Notes: generated by a model from the sequence alone, not told the origin. DNA of 25,857 bases from Thiotrichales bacterium (GCA_023266165.1 JAHFRR010000003.1:1-25857); one strand, 5' to 3'; counted from the first letter of the stretch, positions 7,800 to 16,000 are shown. Made by a program: numbers and translations.

Positions 7800-8103
7800 A
7801 ATCATCTATGCTTTACCCACACACCAGCGCCTGATCACCCTCAAGCTTGCTGACGGGAGCCTGATCTCTGATGCCATAGAAGCGTCTGGCCTTTTGCATC
7901 AATACCCTGAGCTGAAGGGTACCTCGCTCAAAACCGGTATTTTCAGTCAAGCCAAATCTCTGGACACCCCCTTAAAAAACGGGGATCGCGTTGAGATCTA
8001 TCGACCCCTGGCGCTAAGCCCGATGGAGCGTCGCAGAGTGCACGCGAAGCGTCAGAAGCAAAATCAACAATCAACCCCCTCGAAAACCGCATATACCGCT
8101 TGA
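7783..8103 (+). CDS. rnfH: RnfH family ubiquitin-like protein
   Basis: 106 residues of the UPF0125/RnfH family, a beta-grasp (ubiquitin-like) fold whose function is unproven. Visible motifs are IEIIYALPTHQRLITLKL (5-22), a mid-chain GIFSQAKSLDTPL, and GDRVEIYRPL (67-76), followed by the usual basic tail (ERRRVHAKRQKQ). It overlaps ratA by 17 bases, which suggests coupled translation, as in other gammaproteobacteria where ratA and rnfH are paired. No rnf operon adjoins it, although an orphan RnfB-like gene follows ftsQ. Confidence 0.92.
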   Translation: MPIHIEIIYALPTHQRLITLKLADGSLISDAIEASGLLHQYPELKGTSLKTGIFSQAKSLDTPLKNGDRVEIYRPLALSPMERRRVHAKRQKQNQQSTPSKTAYTA

Positions 8104-8194
8104 CCTGGACGCCGTTTTTCGTCATCCTCTCACATAACTTTCTCCAGTTCCCATCAAGCCTGTTTAAAAAAATAAAAACGAAGGAGTGGATATC

Positions 8195-8887
8195 ATGTCT
8201 CGGGCAACCAAAGCCGTCATCACCCTCGTGAGCATTGCGATTGCCGTTGCATGCTGGCATGTGCTCTGGCATCGATTGAAAAACCCAGACAGCTTTCCTA
8301 TCCAACATATTGCCGTGACCTGCCCTTGCCAAAATCTCACTGAACCCATGATTCAAGATACGATTGCACCGCTTGCCACGAAAGGCTTCTTTGGCATTCC
8401 CCTCAATGTATTACGCAATAATCTCGCAAGCTTGCCAGGTGTGAGCCAGGTGATGATTCATAGGCAATGGCCCGATACGCTCAATGTCCAGATCCAAGTT
8501 TTGCAACCGGTTGCGCGCTGGGGTGCCCACTCTTTGGTGAGCAACACCGGCGTGATCTTCCCACGCATTCAAAATGCCTGGGGTGGGTTGCCTCAGATCT
8601 CAGCGCCGGATACCGATGCCGCTCAAGCGGTTGCTGTCTTAGATCTCGCGCAAAAGCAATTATTCAGCGACCAGCTGCAAGTCACCGCGCTGTCTGAAGA
8701 ACCCTATATCAGCTGGAGTGTACAAGTCAGCAACCCTACTCAGAGCCCTTTCTGGATGATCCTGGGGTTGGATAACTTACCGATCAAACTTCAACGGTTC
8801 TCGATTGCCTATCCCGCCTTAATCGCAACCCAACAAACCTTGAGCCGCGTGGATTTGAGATATCCGAATGGCATCGCGGTGCGATAA
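8195..8887 (+). CDS. ftsQ: Cell division protein FtsQ
   Basis: Inner-membrane divisome protein that links FtsA/FtsK to the FtsLB complex. 230 residues: a short cytoplasmic start, one transmembrane helix (about 7-26), a POTRA domain (about 34-103, beginning FPIQHIAVTC and ending at QWPDTLNVQIQVLQPVARWG) and a periplasmic FtsQ domain ending in DLRYPNGIAV, a typical C-terminal signature. The start is the ATG at 8195, placed 8 bases after the strong AAGGAG at 8181-8186; an in-frame GTG at 8186 overlaps that site and is rejected. FtsQ is normally between ddl/murB and ftsA in the dcw cluster. Here its neighbours are rnfH and an RnfB-like ferredoxin. Confidence 0.9.
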   Translation: MSRATKAVITLVSIAIAVACWHVLWHRLKNPDSFPIQHIAVTCPCQNLTEPMIQDTIAPLATKGFFGIPLNVLRNNLASLPGVSQVMIHRQWPDTLNVQIQVLQPVARWGAHSLVSNTGVIFPRIQNAWGGLPQISAPDTDAAQAVAVLDLAQKQLFSDQLQVTALSEEPYISWSVQVSNPTQSPFWMILGLDNLPIKLQRFSIAYPALIATQQTLSRVDLRYPNGIAVR

Positions 8888-8891
8888 ACAC

Positions 8892-9455
8892 ATGCTGGAT
8901 CAGATTAACGCTCTTTTGCCCCAAACCCAGTGTCAACGCTGTGGGTTTCTGGGTTGTCGCCCCTACGCCCAAGCCATCCTTGAGGGCACCCCCCATAATC
9001 AATGCCCCCCTGGCGGTGCACGCGTGATTGAAGCGCTCTCTGCATTACTGAAGCGCGAGGTGCTGCCCTTAAATCCTATCCATGGCACGGAAGGCCCGCG
9101 TTTTCTGGCCAAGATCCGTGAAATAGATTGTATCGGGTGCACCAAGTGCATTCAAGTCTGCCCCGTCGATGCCATTGTGGGATCTGCCAAACACATGCAT
9201 ACCGTGATAGCTCACGAGTGCACGGGCTGCGAGCTCTGCATCCCCGCTTGCCCCGTCGACTGCATCGAATGGGAGAGTGCACCTGATGATCTCCAGCCAG
9301 AAGCCTTAGAGCCCTCTCAAAGGCAGGAGCGAGAGCAGTACCATCGAATGCGCCATGAAGCGCGTCAGGAAAGACTCAAGACTCAAACGCCTGATATCAA
9401 TCTTACGAGGATACTTGCGCAGGCCATAGATTTTTCAAAGCTTGCCAAGGAATGA
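8892..9455 (+). CDS. rnfB: RnfB-like [4Fe-4S] ferredoxin, orphan
   Basis: About 187 residues related to RnfB/RsxB, the electron-carrying subunit of the Rnf complex. It has the N-terminal Fe-S domain with C14, C17, C22 and C38 (C-x2-C-x4-C-x15-C) and two bacterial-ferredoxin motifs, C80-C83-C86-C90 and C110-C113-C116-C120, each ending CPVD. The N-terminal membrane helix of true RnfB is absent, so the protein should be cytosolic. No rnfACDGE genes are present. I prefer the ATG at 8892; an ATG at 8868 would overlap ftsQ by 20 bases and add eight unrelated residues. After residue 130 comes a charged helical tail (RQEREQYHRMRHEARQERL). The 3' end overlaps the convergent ATPase gene by 53 bases. 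It may feed electrons to an unidentified partner. Confidence 0.9.
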   Translation: MLDQINALLPQTQCQRCGFLGCRPYAQAILEGTPHNQCPPGGARVIEALSALLKREVLPLNPIHGTEGPRFLAKIREIDCIGCTKCIQVCPVDAIVGSAKHMHTVIAHECTGCELCIPACPVDCIEWESAPDDLQPEALEPSQRQEREQYHRMRHEARQERLKTQTPDINLTRILAQAIDFSKLAKE

Positions 9456-10596
9456 CTTCGATCTCCCCCTGCGTATAGGGTACCGGTGTGCGACACACGA
9501 TAAAAGCTTTTTTCACGCCATATTCCTCCATAAAAACCCGCAGATGGCGAAAGTCTGCATCTGCAGGATGCTCTGTCCATTTGACTTCAATAGGTATCAA
9601 CTGTTCATGGCGCTTGAGTACCCAGTCAACCTCAACGCCGCTGTGGTCTCGCCAAAAATAGAGTTGCGCCCTGGGCTCATACAGATGGATCCGCTTTAAG
9701 AGCTCTAAGCCCACCCATTGCTCAAAGAGCTTCCCCAACAGAGTCGGCGGATACGGATACCCTTCCCGTGCAGCCACACGCCGTAGGCCTAAGTCAAAAA
9801 AGAGATATTTAGGCGACTGCGTCAAACGTCGACGTGTTTTGGTCTGGATGTAAGGCTCAATGCGCTTTGCAATCAAGCAATCTTCCAAAATCTGATAATA
9901 GGCTGAAATCGTACTGTGCGCGACACCAATCTCTTGAGACAGCTTCAATAAATTAATGATCTCCCCTGACTGCGCAGCGGCTAATTCTAGAAATTGCCCA
10001 AAGGCTGAGAGATTACGCACCAAGGCTTCACGGCGAACTTCCTCTTCCAGATATGTTTCTACATAGCTTTCCAAATCTGTATCTTGATAAGCAGGATTGG
10101 ATTCTTGAAGAATGGCAGGCAACGCACCAAACATCAATCTATTCTCGAGAGAGATATCTAACGCCTGGCTTTCTTCAAAGCTCAAGGGATCCAGATACAA
10201 AACCACGACACGCCCTGGCAGCAAGTTCACTCGCCCTGTGTGCTTGAGCTTACGGGCAGAGGATCCTGTTAAAATAAACTGCGCCACATGCCGATCAATC
10301 AGCAACTGCACGGCATTCATCAAATCAGGAACCAATTGGATCTCATCTATGATAATCAAAGGGTGAGGCTGTTTTTTTGCAACAGCCTCCACATCCAGCA
10401 CCAAACGATCTGGATCACGCTCATAGCGCTGACGGAGCTTTGCCTCTAACAAACTCCAGCTGGCATGGGCCCCTAGCTGCTGCACCAACGTGGTTTTCCC
10501 CACCTGGCGAGGGCCCAGCAATAAGATGCTTTTACCTCGCGCGAGATGCGCCCTCAAAGCGGGTAGTAAGAGCCTTTGTAAGGGTACCCTTACCAT
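9403..10596 (-). CDS. ATP-binding protein, AAA_14/DUF4143 family
   Basis: 397 residues. The N-terminal P-loop ATPase has Walker A GPRQVGKTT (28-36), Walker B LIIIDEIQ (80-87) and the sensor-like ILTGSSARKL (108-117). The DUF4143 half holds a winged-helix segment (about 213-240) and ends in a PD-(D/E)XK-like nuclease motif: E322 and D324 in GVEVDWVL, then IEVKW with E337 and K339. Family members are widespread, often single accessory genes; their role is not settled (mobile element, defence or toxin-antitoxin links have been suggested). The ATG at 10596 lacks a clear ribosome binding site and lies next to a 16-bp perfect palindrome. The 3' end overlaps rnfB by 53 bases, which suggests a gene that arrived close to its neighbour. 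Confidence 0.93.
   Translation of the reverse strand: MVRVPLQRLLLPALRAHLARGKSILLLGPRQVGKTTLVQQLGAHASWSLLEAKLRQRYERDPDRLVLDVEAVAKKQPHPLIIIDEIQLVPDLMNAVQLLIDRHVAQFILTGSSARKLKHTGRVNLLPGRVVVLYLDPLSFEESQALDISLENRLMFGALPAILQESNPAYQDTDLESYVETYLEEEVRREALVRNLSAFGQFLELAAAQSGEIINLLKLSQEIGVAHSTISAYYQILEDCLIAKRIEPYIQTKTRRRLTQSPKYLFFDLGLRRVAAREGYPYPPTLLGKLFEQWVGLELLKRIHLYEPRAQLYFWRDHSGVEVDWVLKRHEQLIPIEVKWTEHPADADFRHLRVFMEEYGVKKAFIVCRTPVPYTQGEIEVIPWQALKNLWPAQVSS
10578..10593. promoter_or_regulatory. 16-bp perfect palindrome at the 5' end of the DUF4143 gene
   Basis: GTAAGGGTACCCTTAC is its own reverse complement and occupies codons 2 to 7 of the ATPase gene, directly after its ATG. Position and symmetry fit an operator for a dimeric repressor or an mRNA hairpin that covers the start region. 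A second palindromic element is upstream at 10649-10689. The role is inference. Confidence 0.35.
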
Positions 10597-10648
10597 GGGT
10601 TGAATACCTGTTCGCTATCACCAGAGGCACAGTCTATCAGAAATCGCA

Positions 10649-10689
10649 TTTTGTGTATAGACACTCAAAAAACAATGTTTTCTGAGTGT
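10649..10689. promoter_or_regulatory. Nested palindrome and hairpin upstream of the DUF4143 gene
   Basis: An imperfect palindrome (TTTTG...CAAAA, 10649-10670, 8 of 11 pairs matching) overlaps a stem-loop at 10661-10689 whose outer arms are ACACTCA and TGAGTGT, with an inner five-pair stem around an AAT loop. Neither strand shows a T-tract, so a terminator for parC is unlikely. It lies 53 bases or more before the ATPase start, where a promoter or operator would be expected. Confidence 0.3.
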
Positions 10690-10754
10690 GGGCAATCAAA
10701 TACCAGGCCTATCTTTTGAAAACCTTGATTGGCAAAGCTTTCTTATCCCCTCAT

Positions 10755-13001
10755 CTAGAGTGCCTCCAGCCGCGTCACCACGCGATACCCTTTAGGGAGC
10801 ATCACGCCTTTGCCGCCCATCTCACCCTGATAGCTCTTGAGATCCTCAGGACTCAAACGCAGATATTGTTTACCTGCATGGACACGTAACTCTTGAGAGG
10901 CGCTTAAAACCTGCCAAGTCAGTACTTTATCTTCGCCTGTTTTAAAGCTCTGCGTGGCAATATGAATCAAACGGCTGCCTTTACCCTTCCCCAAGACAGG
11001 CAGCGCTGACAGAGAAATGAGTAATAAGCGCCCTGCCAGGGTCACTAAAGCCAGCTGCTGATGGTGTTTGTCTTTGATGGCATAAGGCATTAAGATCTCA
11101 GCGCCTTCAGAAAGATTTAAAACAGATTTACCATTCTTCGTCTTGACTTGCAATGCATCGAAAGACGCCAAAAACCCATACCCTGCACTCGAGGCTAAGA
11201 GCCCCTCATCACCTGGCTCCATCATGACCTGTGTCACAAAAGCTGTATTTTGGGGAGGCGAAAATCTTCCTGTCAATGGCTCACCCTGTCCTCGCGCAGA
11301 CGGGAGCGTGTGCGCTGGCGCACTGTAAGCTTGCCCTGTTTGATCCAAAAAGACCACGGTCATGGAACTTTTGCCTTGAGAGGCTATCAAGAGCTGATCT
11401 CCGGCTTTATAAGACAAGGCTGTAGGGTCAATCTCATGGCCCTTTGCAGCCCGAATCCAGCCTTGTTGAGACAAGATCACCGTCAGATTATCAACAGGCA
11501 TCAGCTCTTCTTCTTTGAAGGCTTTAGACTCCACGCGTTCCATCAGTTTTGAACGCCGAGGATCTCCAAAGCTTTTCGCAATTAAGGCTAACTCTTCTGA
11601 CACTTTTTGCTTCAATAGCACCTCGGAATCTAACAGAGATTTGAGCGCGTCCCGTTCTTGCAATAATTCAGACTCTTCAGCCCTCAAGGTAAACTCTTCA
11701 ATCTTGGCGAGATATCTCAAGCGCAGATCCAAAATGGCATCCGACTGCTCCTCTGTCAGGCCAAAGCGCTGCATCATCTGGGCTTTAGGGTCATCCTCTG
11801 TCCGGATGATATGGATCAGCTCATCGATATTCAGATACGCAATCAATAAACCCGCCACAAGATGAAGCCTGGCCAATACCCGTTGATAACGATGGTGCAG
11901 CCGCATTCTGACGGTCTCCACGCGAAACTCCAGCCATTCCGTGAGAATCTGGTGCAGGTTTTTGACCTGCGGACGGCCATTGAGACCAATCATATTCAAA
12001 TTCACACGAACGTTCTTCTCGAGCTCTGTCGTTGCAAACAGATGTGCCATGACGGCATCAGGGTCCACCCGGTTGGAGCGCAAGGTAATGACCAAGCGAA
12101 TAGGATCATCATGATCAGACTCGTCTCGCAGATCCACCACCATCGGAAGCTTTTTCGCCTGCATTTGCGCTGCGATCTGTTCCAAGATCTTGCCTGGAGA
12201 AGTCTGGTGCGGCATGGCGGTAATGACAATCTCACCCTCTTCCAAGTGATAGCAGGCACGCATCTTGATAGAACCCATGCCGGTTTGATACAGGGTCAGG
12301 ATATCCTCTTTCGGGGTAATAATCTCAGCACCCATCGGGAAATCAGGTGCCAGAACCATTTCACAGAGCTTTTCAAGACTGGCATTCGGATGTTTTAGCA
12401 AATACTGGCAGGCACTCACTACCTCCGCGAGGTTATGCGGCGGGATATCGGTCGCCATCCCAACAGCGATCCCAGTCCCACCATTCAATAAAATATTAGG
12501 GATCTGGGCAGGCAAAAGCGCAGGTTCTGTGAGGGTTCCATCGAAATTGGGCAGCCACTCCACCGTCCCCATAGAAAGCTCGCTTAACAGCAAATCAGCA
12601 TAGACAGAAAGCTTAGACTCTGTATAACGCATGGCCGCAAAGGATTTAGGATCGTCGACCGACCCCCAGTTTCCCTGGCCATCGACCAGAGGATATCGGT
12701 ACGAAAAGCTTTGCGCCATCAACACCATGGCTTCATAGCACGCCGTATCCCCATGCGGGTGGAACTTCCCAAGAACATCCCCCACGGTTCTGGCGGATTT
12801 TTTATATTTTGCAGCGCTCTTCAAACCCAGCTCAGACATGGCATAGACAATACGACGCTGAACAGGCTTCAGGCCATCCGCAAGATGAGGTAGTGCGCGA
12901 TCCAAAATCACATACATCGAATAATCGAGATACGCCTTCTTGGTAAAGACCGACAGTGGCTGAGTCTCAGCACCATCAAAGTTCAACGACAGATTATCCA
13001 C
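10755..13001 (-). CDS. parC: DNA topoisomerase IV subunit A
   Basis: Type IIA topoisomerase subunit that decatenates daughter chromosomes together with ParE. 748 residues, close to E. coli ParC (752). The winged-helix/tower core is very conserved, with KPVQRRIVYAMSELGL (45-60), the quinolone-pocket segment HPHGDTACYE (81-90) and the DNA-attacking tyrosine Y126 in AAMRYTES. The C-terminal half carries the beta-pinwheel blades; no GyrA-box (QRRGGKG) is seen, which supports ParC over GyrA. The residue matching E. coli S80 is Thr (T86). The start is a GTG at 13001, 6 bases after GGTGAG; the gap to grxD upstream is 19 bases, so sodB-grxD-parC is probably one transcript. parE is not in the window. 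Confidence 0.96.
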   Translation of the reverse strand: MDNLSLNFDGAETQPLSVFTKKAYLDYSMYVILDRALPHLADGLKPVQRRIVYAMSELGLKSAAKYKKSARTVGDVLGKFHPHGDTACYEAMVLMAQSFSYRYPLVDGQGNWGSVDDPKSFAAMRYTESKLSVYADLLLSELSMGTVEWLPNFDGTLTEPALLPAQIPNILLNGGTGIAVGMATDIPPHNLAEVVSACQYLLKHPNASLEKLCEMVLAPDFPMGAEIITPKEDILTLYQTGMGSIKMRACYHLEEGEIVITAMPHQTSPGKILEQIAAQMQAKKLPMVVDLRDESDHDDPIRLVITLRSNRVDPDAVMAHLFATTELEKNVRVNLNMIGLNGRPQVKNLHQILTEWLEFRVETVRMRLHHRYQRVLARLHLVAGLLIAYLNIDELIHIIRTEDDPKAQMMQRFGLTEEQSDAILDLRLRYLAKIEEFTLRAEESELLQERDALKSLLDSEVLLKQKVSEELALIAKSFGDPRRSKLMERVESKAFKEEELMPVDNLTVILSQQGWIRAAKGHEIDPTALSYKAGDQLLIASQGKSSMTVVFLDQTGQAYSAPAHTLPSARGQGEPLTGRFSPPQNTAFVTQVMMEPGDEGLLASSAGYGFLASFDALQVKTKNGKSVLNLSEGAEILMPYAIKDKHHQQLALVTLAGRLLLISLSALPVLGKGKGSRLIHIATQSFKTGEDKVLTWQVLSASQELRVHAGKQYLRLSPEDLKSYQGEMGGKGVMLPKGYRVVTRLEAL

Positions 13002-13020
13002 GCACAGCTCACCGTCAATT

Positions 13021-13335
13021 TTAAATTGCGTTTTTCAACAAAGGCAGCAGCTCACCGGCATCTTGCATCTCGCAGATAATATCACATCCACCGACCAGCT
13101 CACCCTTGACCCACAATTGTGGGAAGGTCGGCCACTCTGCAATCCCCGGGAGCACAGCGCGAATGTCAGGATTTTGCAAAACATCCACCGTGTCAAACTT
13201 CACCCCACAGGCTTTAATCGCTTGAACGGCGCGGGCTGAGAAGCCACACTGAGGGAAGTCCGCTGAGCCTTTCATATAGAGTAAAATCGGATGTGTGGCA
13301 ATTTGTTCACGAATCTTTTTTTCAGTGTCCATCAT
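13021..13335 (-). CDS. grxD: Monothiol glutaredoxin (Grx4 type)
   Basis: 104 residues. Carries the monothiol active site CGFS (residues 30-33) within FPQCGFSARAVQA, the cis-Pro region WPTFPQLWVKGELVGGCDI (68-86), and matches E. coli GrxD closely. Such proteins bind a bridging [2Fe-2S] cluster with BolA and glutathione and pass Fe-S clusters on. The C-terminus is about ten residues shorter than in E. coli. Two ATG codons lie in tandem; the second (13332) is 8 bases after GAGGG and may be the one used. It sits 11 bases after sodB and 19 before parC. Confidence 0.96.
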   Translation of the reverse strand: MMDTEKKIREQIATHPILLYMKGSADFPQCGFSARAVQAIKACGVKFDTVDVLQNPDIRAVLPGIAEWPTFPQLWVKGELVGGCDIICEMQDAGELLPLLKNAI

Positions 13336-13346
13336 GGCACCCTCTA

Positions 13347-13937
13347 TTATTTTAAATTTTTAGTTAAATTTTTAGCAACAAAATCCCAGTTGACCAACGC
13401 CCAGAAAGCGTCTAGATAACTGGCTCGAAGATTACGATAGTCAATGTAATACGCGTGCTCCCAGACATCCACTGTCAAAAGCGCCGTGCGCTGATGTTTC
13501 ATGGGCAGATCTGCATTCGAAGTATTGAAAATCTCAAGCGCGCCGGATTCAGTCTTCACAAGCCACGTCCAACCCGATCCAAAGTTCGTGAGCGCCGATT
13601 GCGTCAAACTCTTTTTAAATTCTGCAAACGAGCCAAATGCCTTCGCAATGCCCTCAGCCAGTTGACCTGTAGGCTCTCCGCCCCCTTGGGGAGACAAGCA
13701 ATTCCAATAGAAACTATGATTCCACACTTGCGCGGCATTGTTAAATATCCCACCCTGAGAGCCCATGATGATAGCCTCTAAGGACTGATGTTCAAAGGGC
13801 GTGCCGGGTATCAGTTTATTGAGATTAGTTACATACGCCTGATGGTGCTTACCATGATGGTACGTCAGCGTTTCAGGAGAGATATGAGGCATCAAACTAT
13901 CAAGTGCATAGGGCAATGAGGGTAATTCAAAAGGCAT
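13347..13937 (-). CDS. sodB: Superoxide dismutase [Fe]
   Basis: Cytoplasmic enzyme that converts superoxide to oxygen and hydrogen peroxide. 196 residues, normal length. Metal ligands are H27 (TYHHGKHH), H74 (QVWNHSFYW), D157 and H161 (DVWEHAYY). Q70 in NNAAQVWNH is the position that marks Fe-type over Mn-type enzymes. No signal peptide. Strong ribosome binding site AAGGAG at 13945-13950, 7 bases before the ATG. It is the first gene of the sodB-grxD-parC run; the leader in front has three 10-base phased repeats and then a tRNA gene on the same strand, so transcription may start either at its own promoter or read through from the tRNA. Confidence 0.97.
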   Translation of the reverse strand: MPFELPSLPYALDSLMPHISPETLTYHHGKHHQAYVTNLNKLIPGTPFEHQSLEAIIMGSQGGIFNNAAQVWNHSFYWNCLSPQGGGEPTGQLAEGIAKAFGSFAEFKKSLTQSALTNFGSGWTWLVKTESGALEIFNTSNADLPMKHQRTALLTVDVWEHAYYIDYRNLRASYLDAFWALVNWDFVAKNLTKNLK

Positions 13938-13958
13938 GAAAGGTCTCCTTAAAACATC

Positions 13959-13988
13959 GTGAAGATTTGTGAAAATCCGTGAAAATCT
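13959..13988. repeat. Three 10-bp direct repeats between tRNA-Gly and sodB
   Basis: gtgaagattt, gtgaaaatcc and gtgaaaatct follow each other without spacer, so each copy is one helical turn from the next. They fill the gap between the tRNA 3' end and the sodB ribosome binding site. Phased repeats can be binding sites for a transcription factor; slippage-born repeats are the alternative. They do not match the Fur box. Confidence 0.6.
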
Positions 13989-13989
13989 A

Positions 13990-14065
13990 TGGAGCGGGAA
14001 ACGAGATTCGAACTCGCGACCCCAAGCTTGGGAAGCTTGTGCTCTACCAACTGAGCTATTCCCGC
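13990..14065 (-). tRNA. tRNA-Gly (anticodon CCC)
   Basis: A complete 76-nt cloverleaf on the minus strand. Acceptor GCGGGAA pairs with TTCCCGC, the D arm is GCTC-AGTTGGTA-GAGC, the anticodon arm is CAAGC-TTCCCAA-GCTTG giving anticodon CCC (reads GGG), the variable loop is GGGTC and the T arm is GCGAG-TTCGAAT-CTCGT (one G-T pair). The discriminator is T, and CCA is encoded. Outside the anticodon arm the sequence is nearly the same as the tRNA-Gly(GCC) of E. coli as I remember it. Confidence 0.96.
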
Positions 14066-14130
14066 TAGTCGCCTCGCATTCTCGCGCGAATGGCTGGCAA
14101 TGTCAATAAGCAGAAAAACCAGAGAAAAAT

Positions 14131-15846
14131 TTATCCAAAATCAACTTTTTCAGTCGCGTAATGCACCACTTTCCCCTCAAAAATCACGCCCACCATCAAG
14201 ATCTCTTTGATCTGCTGATGTTGCATGATCTTGGCAGAATAATGCCCTAGCTTGATTTGCTGAAGGGCTTTTTGGGTAAGCGCTTGCGGGTCTTGGTCTG
14301 ATTTTGCAATTTTGAATTCTAGAATCAAAGCCCTGCTTTGGGATTTGTCTTTGGGAATCAAAATAACATCCGGTCGACCATAGCCGCTTTCTGAATTCGA
14401 AAAAACATAAAACTGATCCATCATCGAGGCGATCAACGCCAGCGTAAACCCATGATAGAACGCCTCGGGTTGATTCGCATAATCATGAAAGCTGGCTGCG
14501 GATTCCAAAAAGAACTGAGTTTCCTGGGCAAAGCACTCGATATCCCCTAAGGCTAAGCCTTTGATGAGTTGGGTTTGATGCTCAAGTCTCTCTGGCACTT
14601 TCTCAAGCCAACTCGAAAACATGCCTCGATAAGCCAATAACACTTCTTGGTTCGGGATCGCCACTTGAGCGGTATAAAATTCCCCGTTGAAATCAGAAGA
14701 CAGTACTTTTAAATATCCGCCCAGCAGTAATAAGTTCCAAAGCATACTCTCATGCGCTCTAATCTCATCAAACCGCATGGTTTCTGAAATCATGACCTGG
14801 ACGGTTTCACCTAAAATCAATCGTTCCAGTTTTTTCTTAACACCTTCAGAACTGCTTTGAACCAGCTCTCGCAAAAGCTTATCATCCCCACTGAGCACCC
14901 AATAAGGTTGTAGTTTACCCTTCTTAACCAGGCAATTCATAATAGACCAAGGGTTGTAAAGCGTTAACCCGTTAATTTGATAGCCATTATACCAGGCCTG
15001 AACCTTGGGCTCATCATGCGATAACCCTTGATCTTCAAAGAGAGCAACCAAATCTTCCTGTGTAAATCCAAAGGAGTCATAATAACGATCATCATTGAGA
15101 ACCGTATAGGTTTCAACGTTATTAAGCCCTGAGAGCATACTGTCTTTTGAAATCCTTAAAATTCCCGTCATCACGCCTTTTGCAACAAAAGGATTATCCT
15201 TCATACCTGCGCTGAAAAAGTTCTTTAAGAGTTCTGACAGTGGATTGAAAAGCGTAGGGCCATGATTGGAAAAAGCGTGATTGAGAGGTGTGTCGTACTC
15301 ATCAATCAAAATATAGACGTTCCGATGGTGATATCGATATAAAAACTGTGACAGTAATTTTAAGGAGCGAGCAATATCTGCAGCATTCAGCGCACCTGTG
15401 AGATAGTGCCCAAACATCTGTTTATCTTCAGGTTCCCATAAAAAATTTGTGTCTTTCAGAATCTGTCGATGCGCTATAAACGCCTCTTGAATCAAGGCAG
15501 ACAGAGCGTTCATGGCATCCGAATAATTTAATGCCTTAAAATCTTTAAAATTTAAAAAAATGACTGGGTACTGGCCTTGATGCTTCATATAGTCATGATG
15601 GGTCTTTGAAATCTCTAACTTATCAAACAGCCCTTTAGTCTTAACACCATCAACGATGGGCGACAAGAAATGGTGGAGCATGGAAAGATTTAAAGATTTA
15701 CCCCAACGACGTGGGCGGGTGATCACAATCGCCTTATGTGGATCCTCCAACACCTTTTTGATAAAACAACTCTTATCGACAAAAAGATACCCTCCCAGAA
15801 CAAGCTCTGAGAAGTTCCCTCCACCAATTTGTAAAGCTTTTGACAT
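14131..15846 (-). CDS. AAA-ATPase-like / DUF1703 protein with PD-(D/E)XK nuclease motif
   Basis: 571 residues of the family PF09820 plus PF08011. N-terminal P-loop: RPRRWGKS (44-51); Walker B YILIDEYD (178-185). The middle (about 200-430) has the family's NGY and NPWSIMN motifs (287-304). C-terminal PD-(D/E)XK-like motif: D493 in GYGRPDVIL, then E510-x-K512 in LILEFKIAK. These proteins are multiplied in some host-associated and anaerobic bacteria; their function is not known. The ATG at 15846 follows AAGGGA by 9 bases, and a good promoter lies upstream (15931-15959). The gene is intact and adjoins tRNA-Gly, but on the 5' side of the tRNA, which is not where tRNA-targeting integrases insert. 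Confidence 0.93.
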   Translation of the reverse strand: MSKALQIGGGNFSELVLGGYLFVDKSCFIKKVLEDPHKAIVITRPRRWGKSLNLSMLHHFLSPIVDGVKTKGLFDKLEISKTHHDYMKHQGQYPVIFLNFKDFKALNYSDAMNALSALIQEAFIAHRQILKDTNFLWEPEDKQMFGHYLTGALNAADIARSLKLLSQFLYRYHHRNVYILIDEYDTPLNHAFSNHGPTLFNPLSELLKNFFSAGMKDNPFVAKGVMTGILRISKDSMLSGLNNVETYTVLNDDRYYDSFGFTQEDLVALFEDQGLSHDEPKVQAWYNGYQINGLTLYNPWSIMNCLVKKGKLQPYWVLSGDDKLLRELVQSSSEGVKKKLERLILGETVQVMISETMRFDEIRAHESMLWNLLLLGGYLKVLSSDFNGEFYTAQVAIPNQEVLLAYRGMFSSWLEKVPERLEHQTQLIKGLALGDIECFAQETQFFLESAASFHDYANQPEAFYHGFTLALIASMMDQFYVFSNSESGYGRPDVILIPKDKSQSRALILEFKIAKSDQDPQALTQKALQQIKLGHYSAKIMQHQQIKEILMVGVIFEGKVVHYATEKVDFG

Positions 15847-15930
15847 ATCGCTTTTCCCTTAACCCGTGCTTTTAAATTTCTTTAACTGAGCGCCATCATT
15901 CTCTGGCTTTGGAAGCTTAAATTGAAAGCT

Positions 15931-15959
15931 ATGATAAAATAAAAATCAAAAAAAATCAA
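15931..15959 (-). promoter_or_regulatory. Predicted sigma-70 promoter of the AAA-ATPase-like gene
   Basis: On the minus strand a -35 TTGATT (15954-15959) and a -10 TATCAT (15931-15936) are separated by exactly 17 bases; 4 of 6 and 5 of 6 match the consensus. The transcript would start near 15924, leaving a leader of about 80 bases. Confidence 0.55.
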
Positions 15960-16000
15960 GAGAAAAATAATAAACAGAAAAGCCTGCAAATACCACAAAA

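Noticed and set aside
13990..15846. tRNA-Gly as attachment site of an island carrying the AAA-ATPase-like gene
   Set aside because: The gene is on the 5' side of the tRNA; there is no integrase and no repeated tRNA 3' end was seen.
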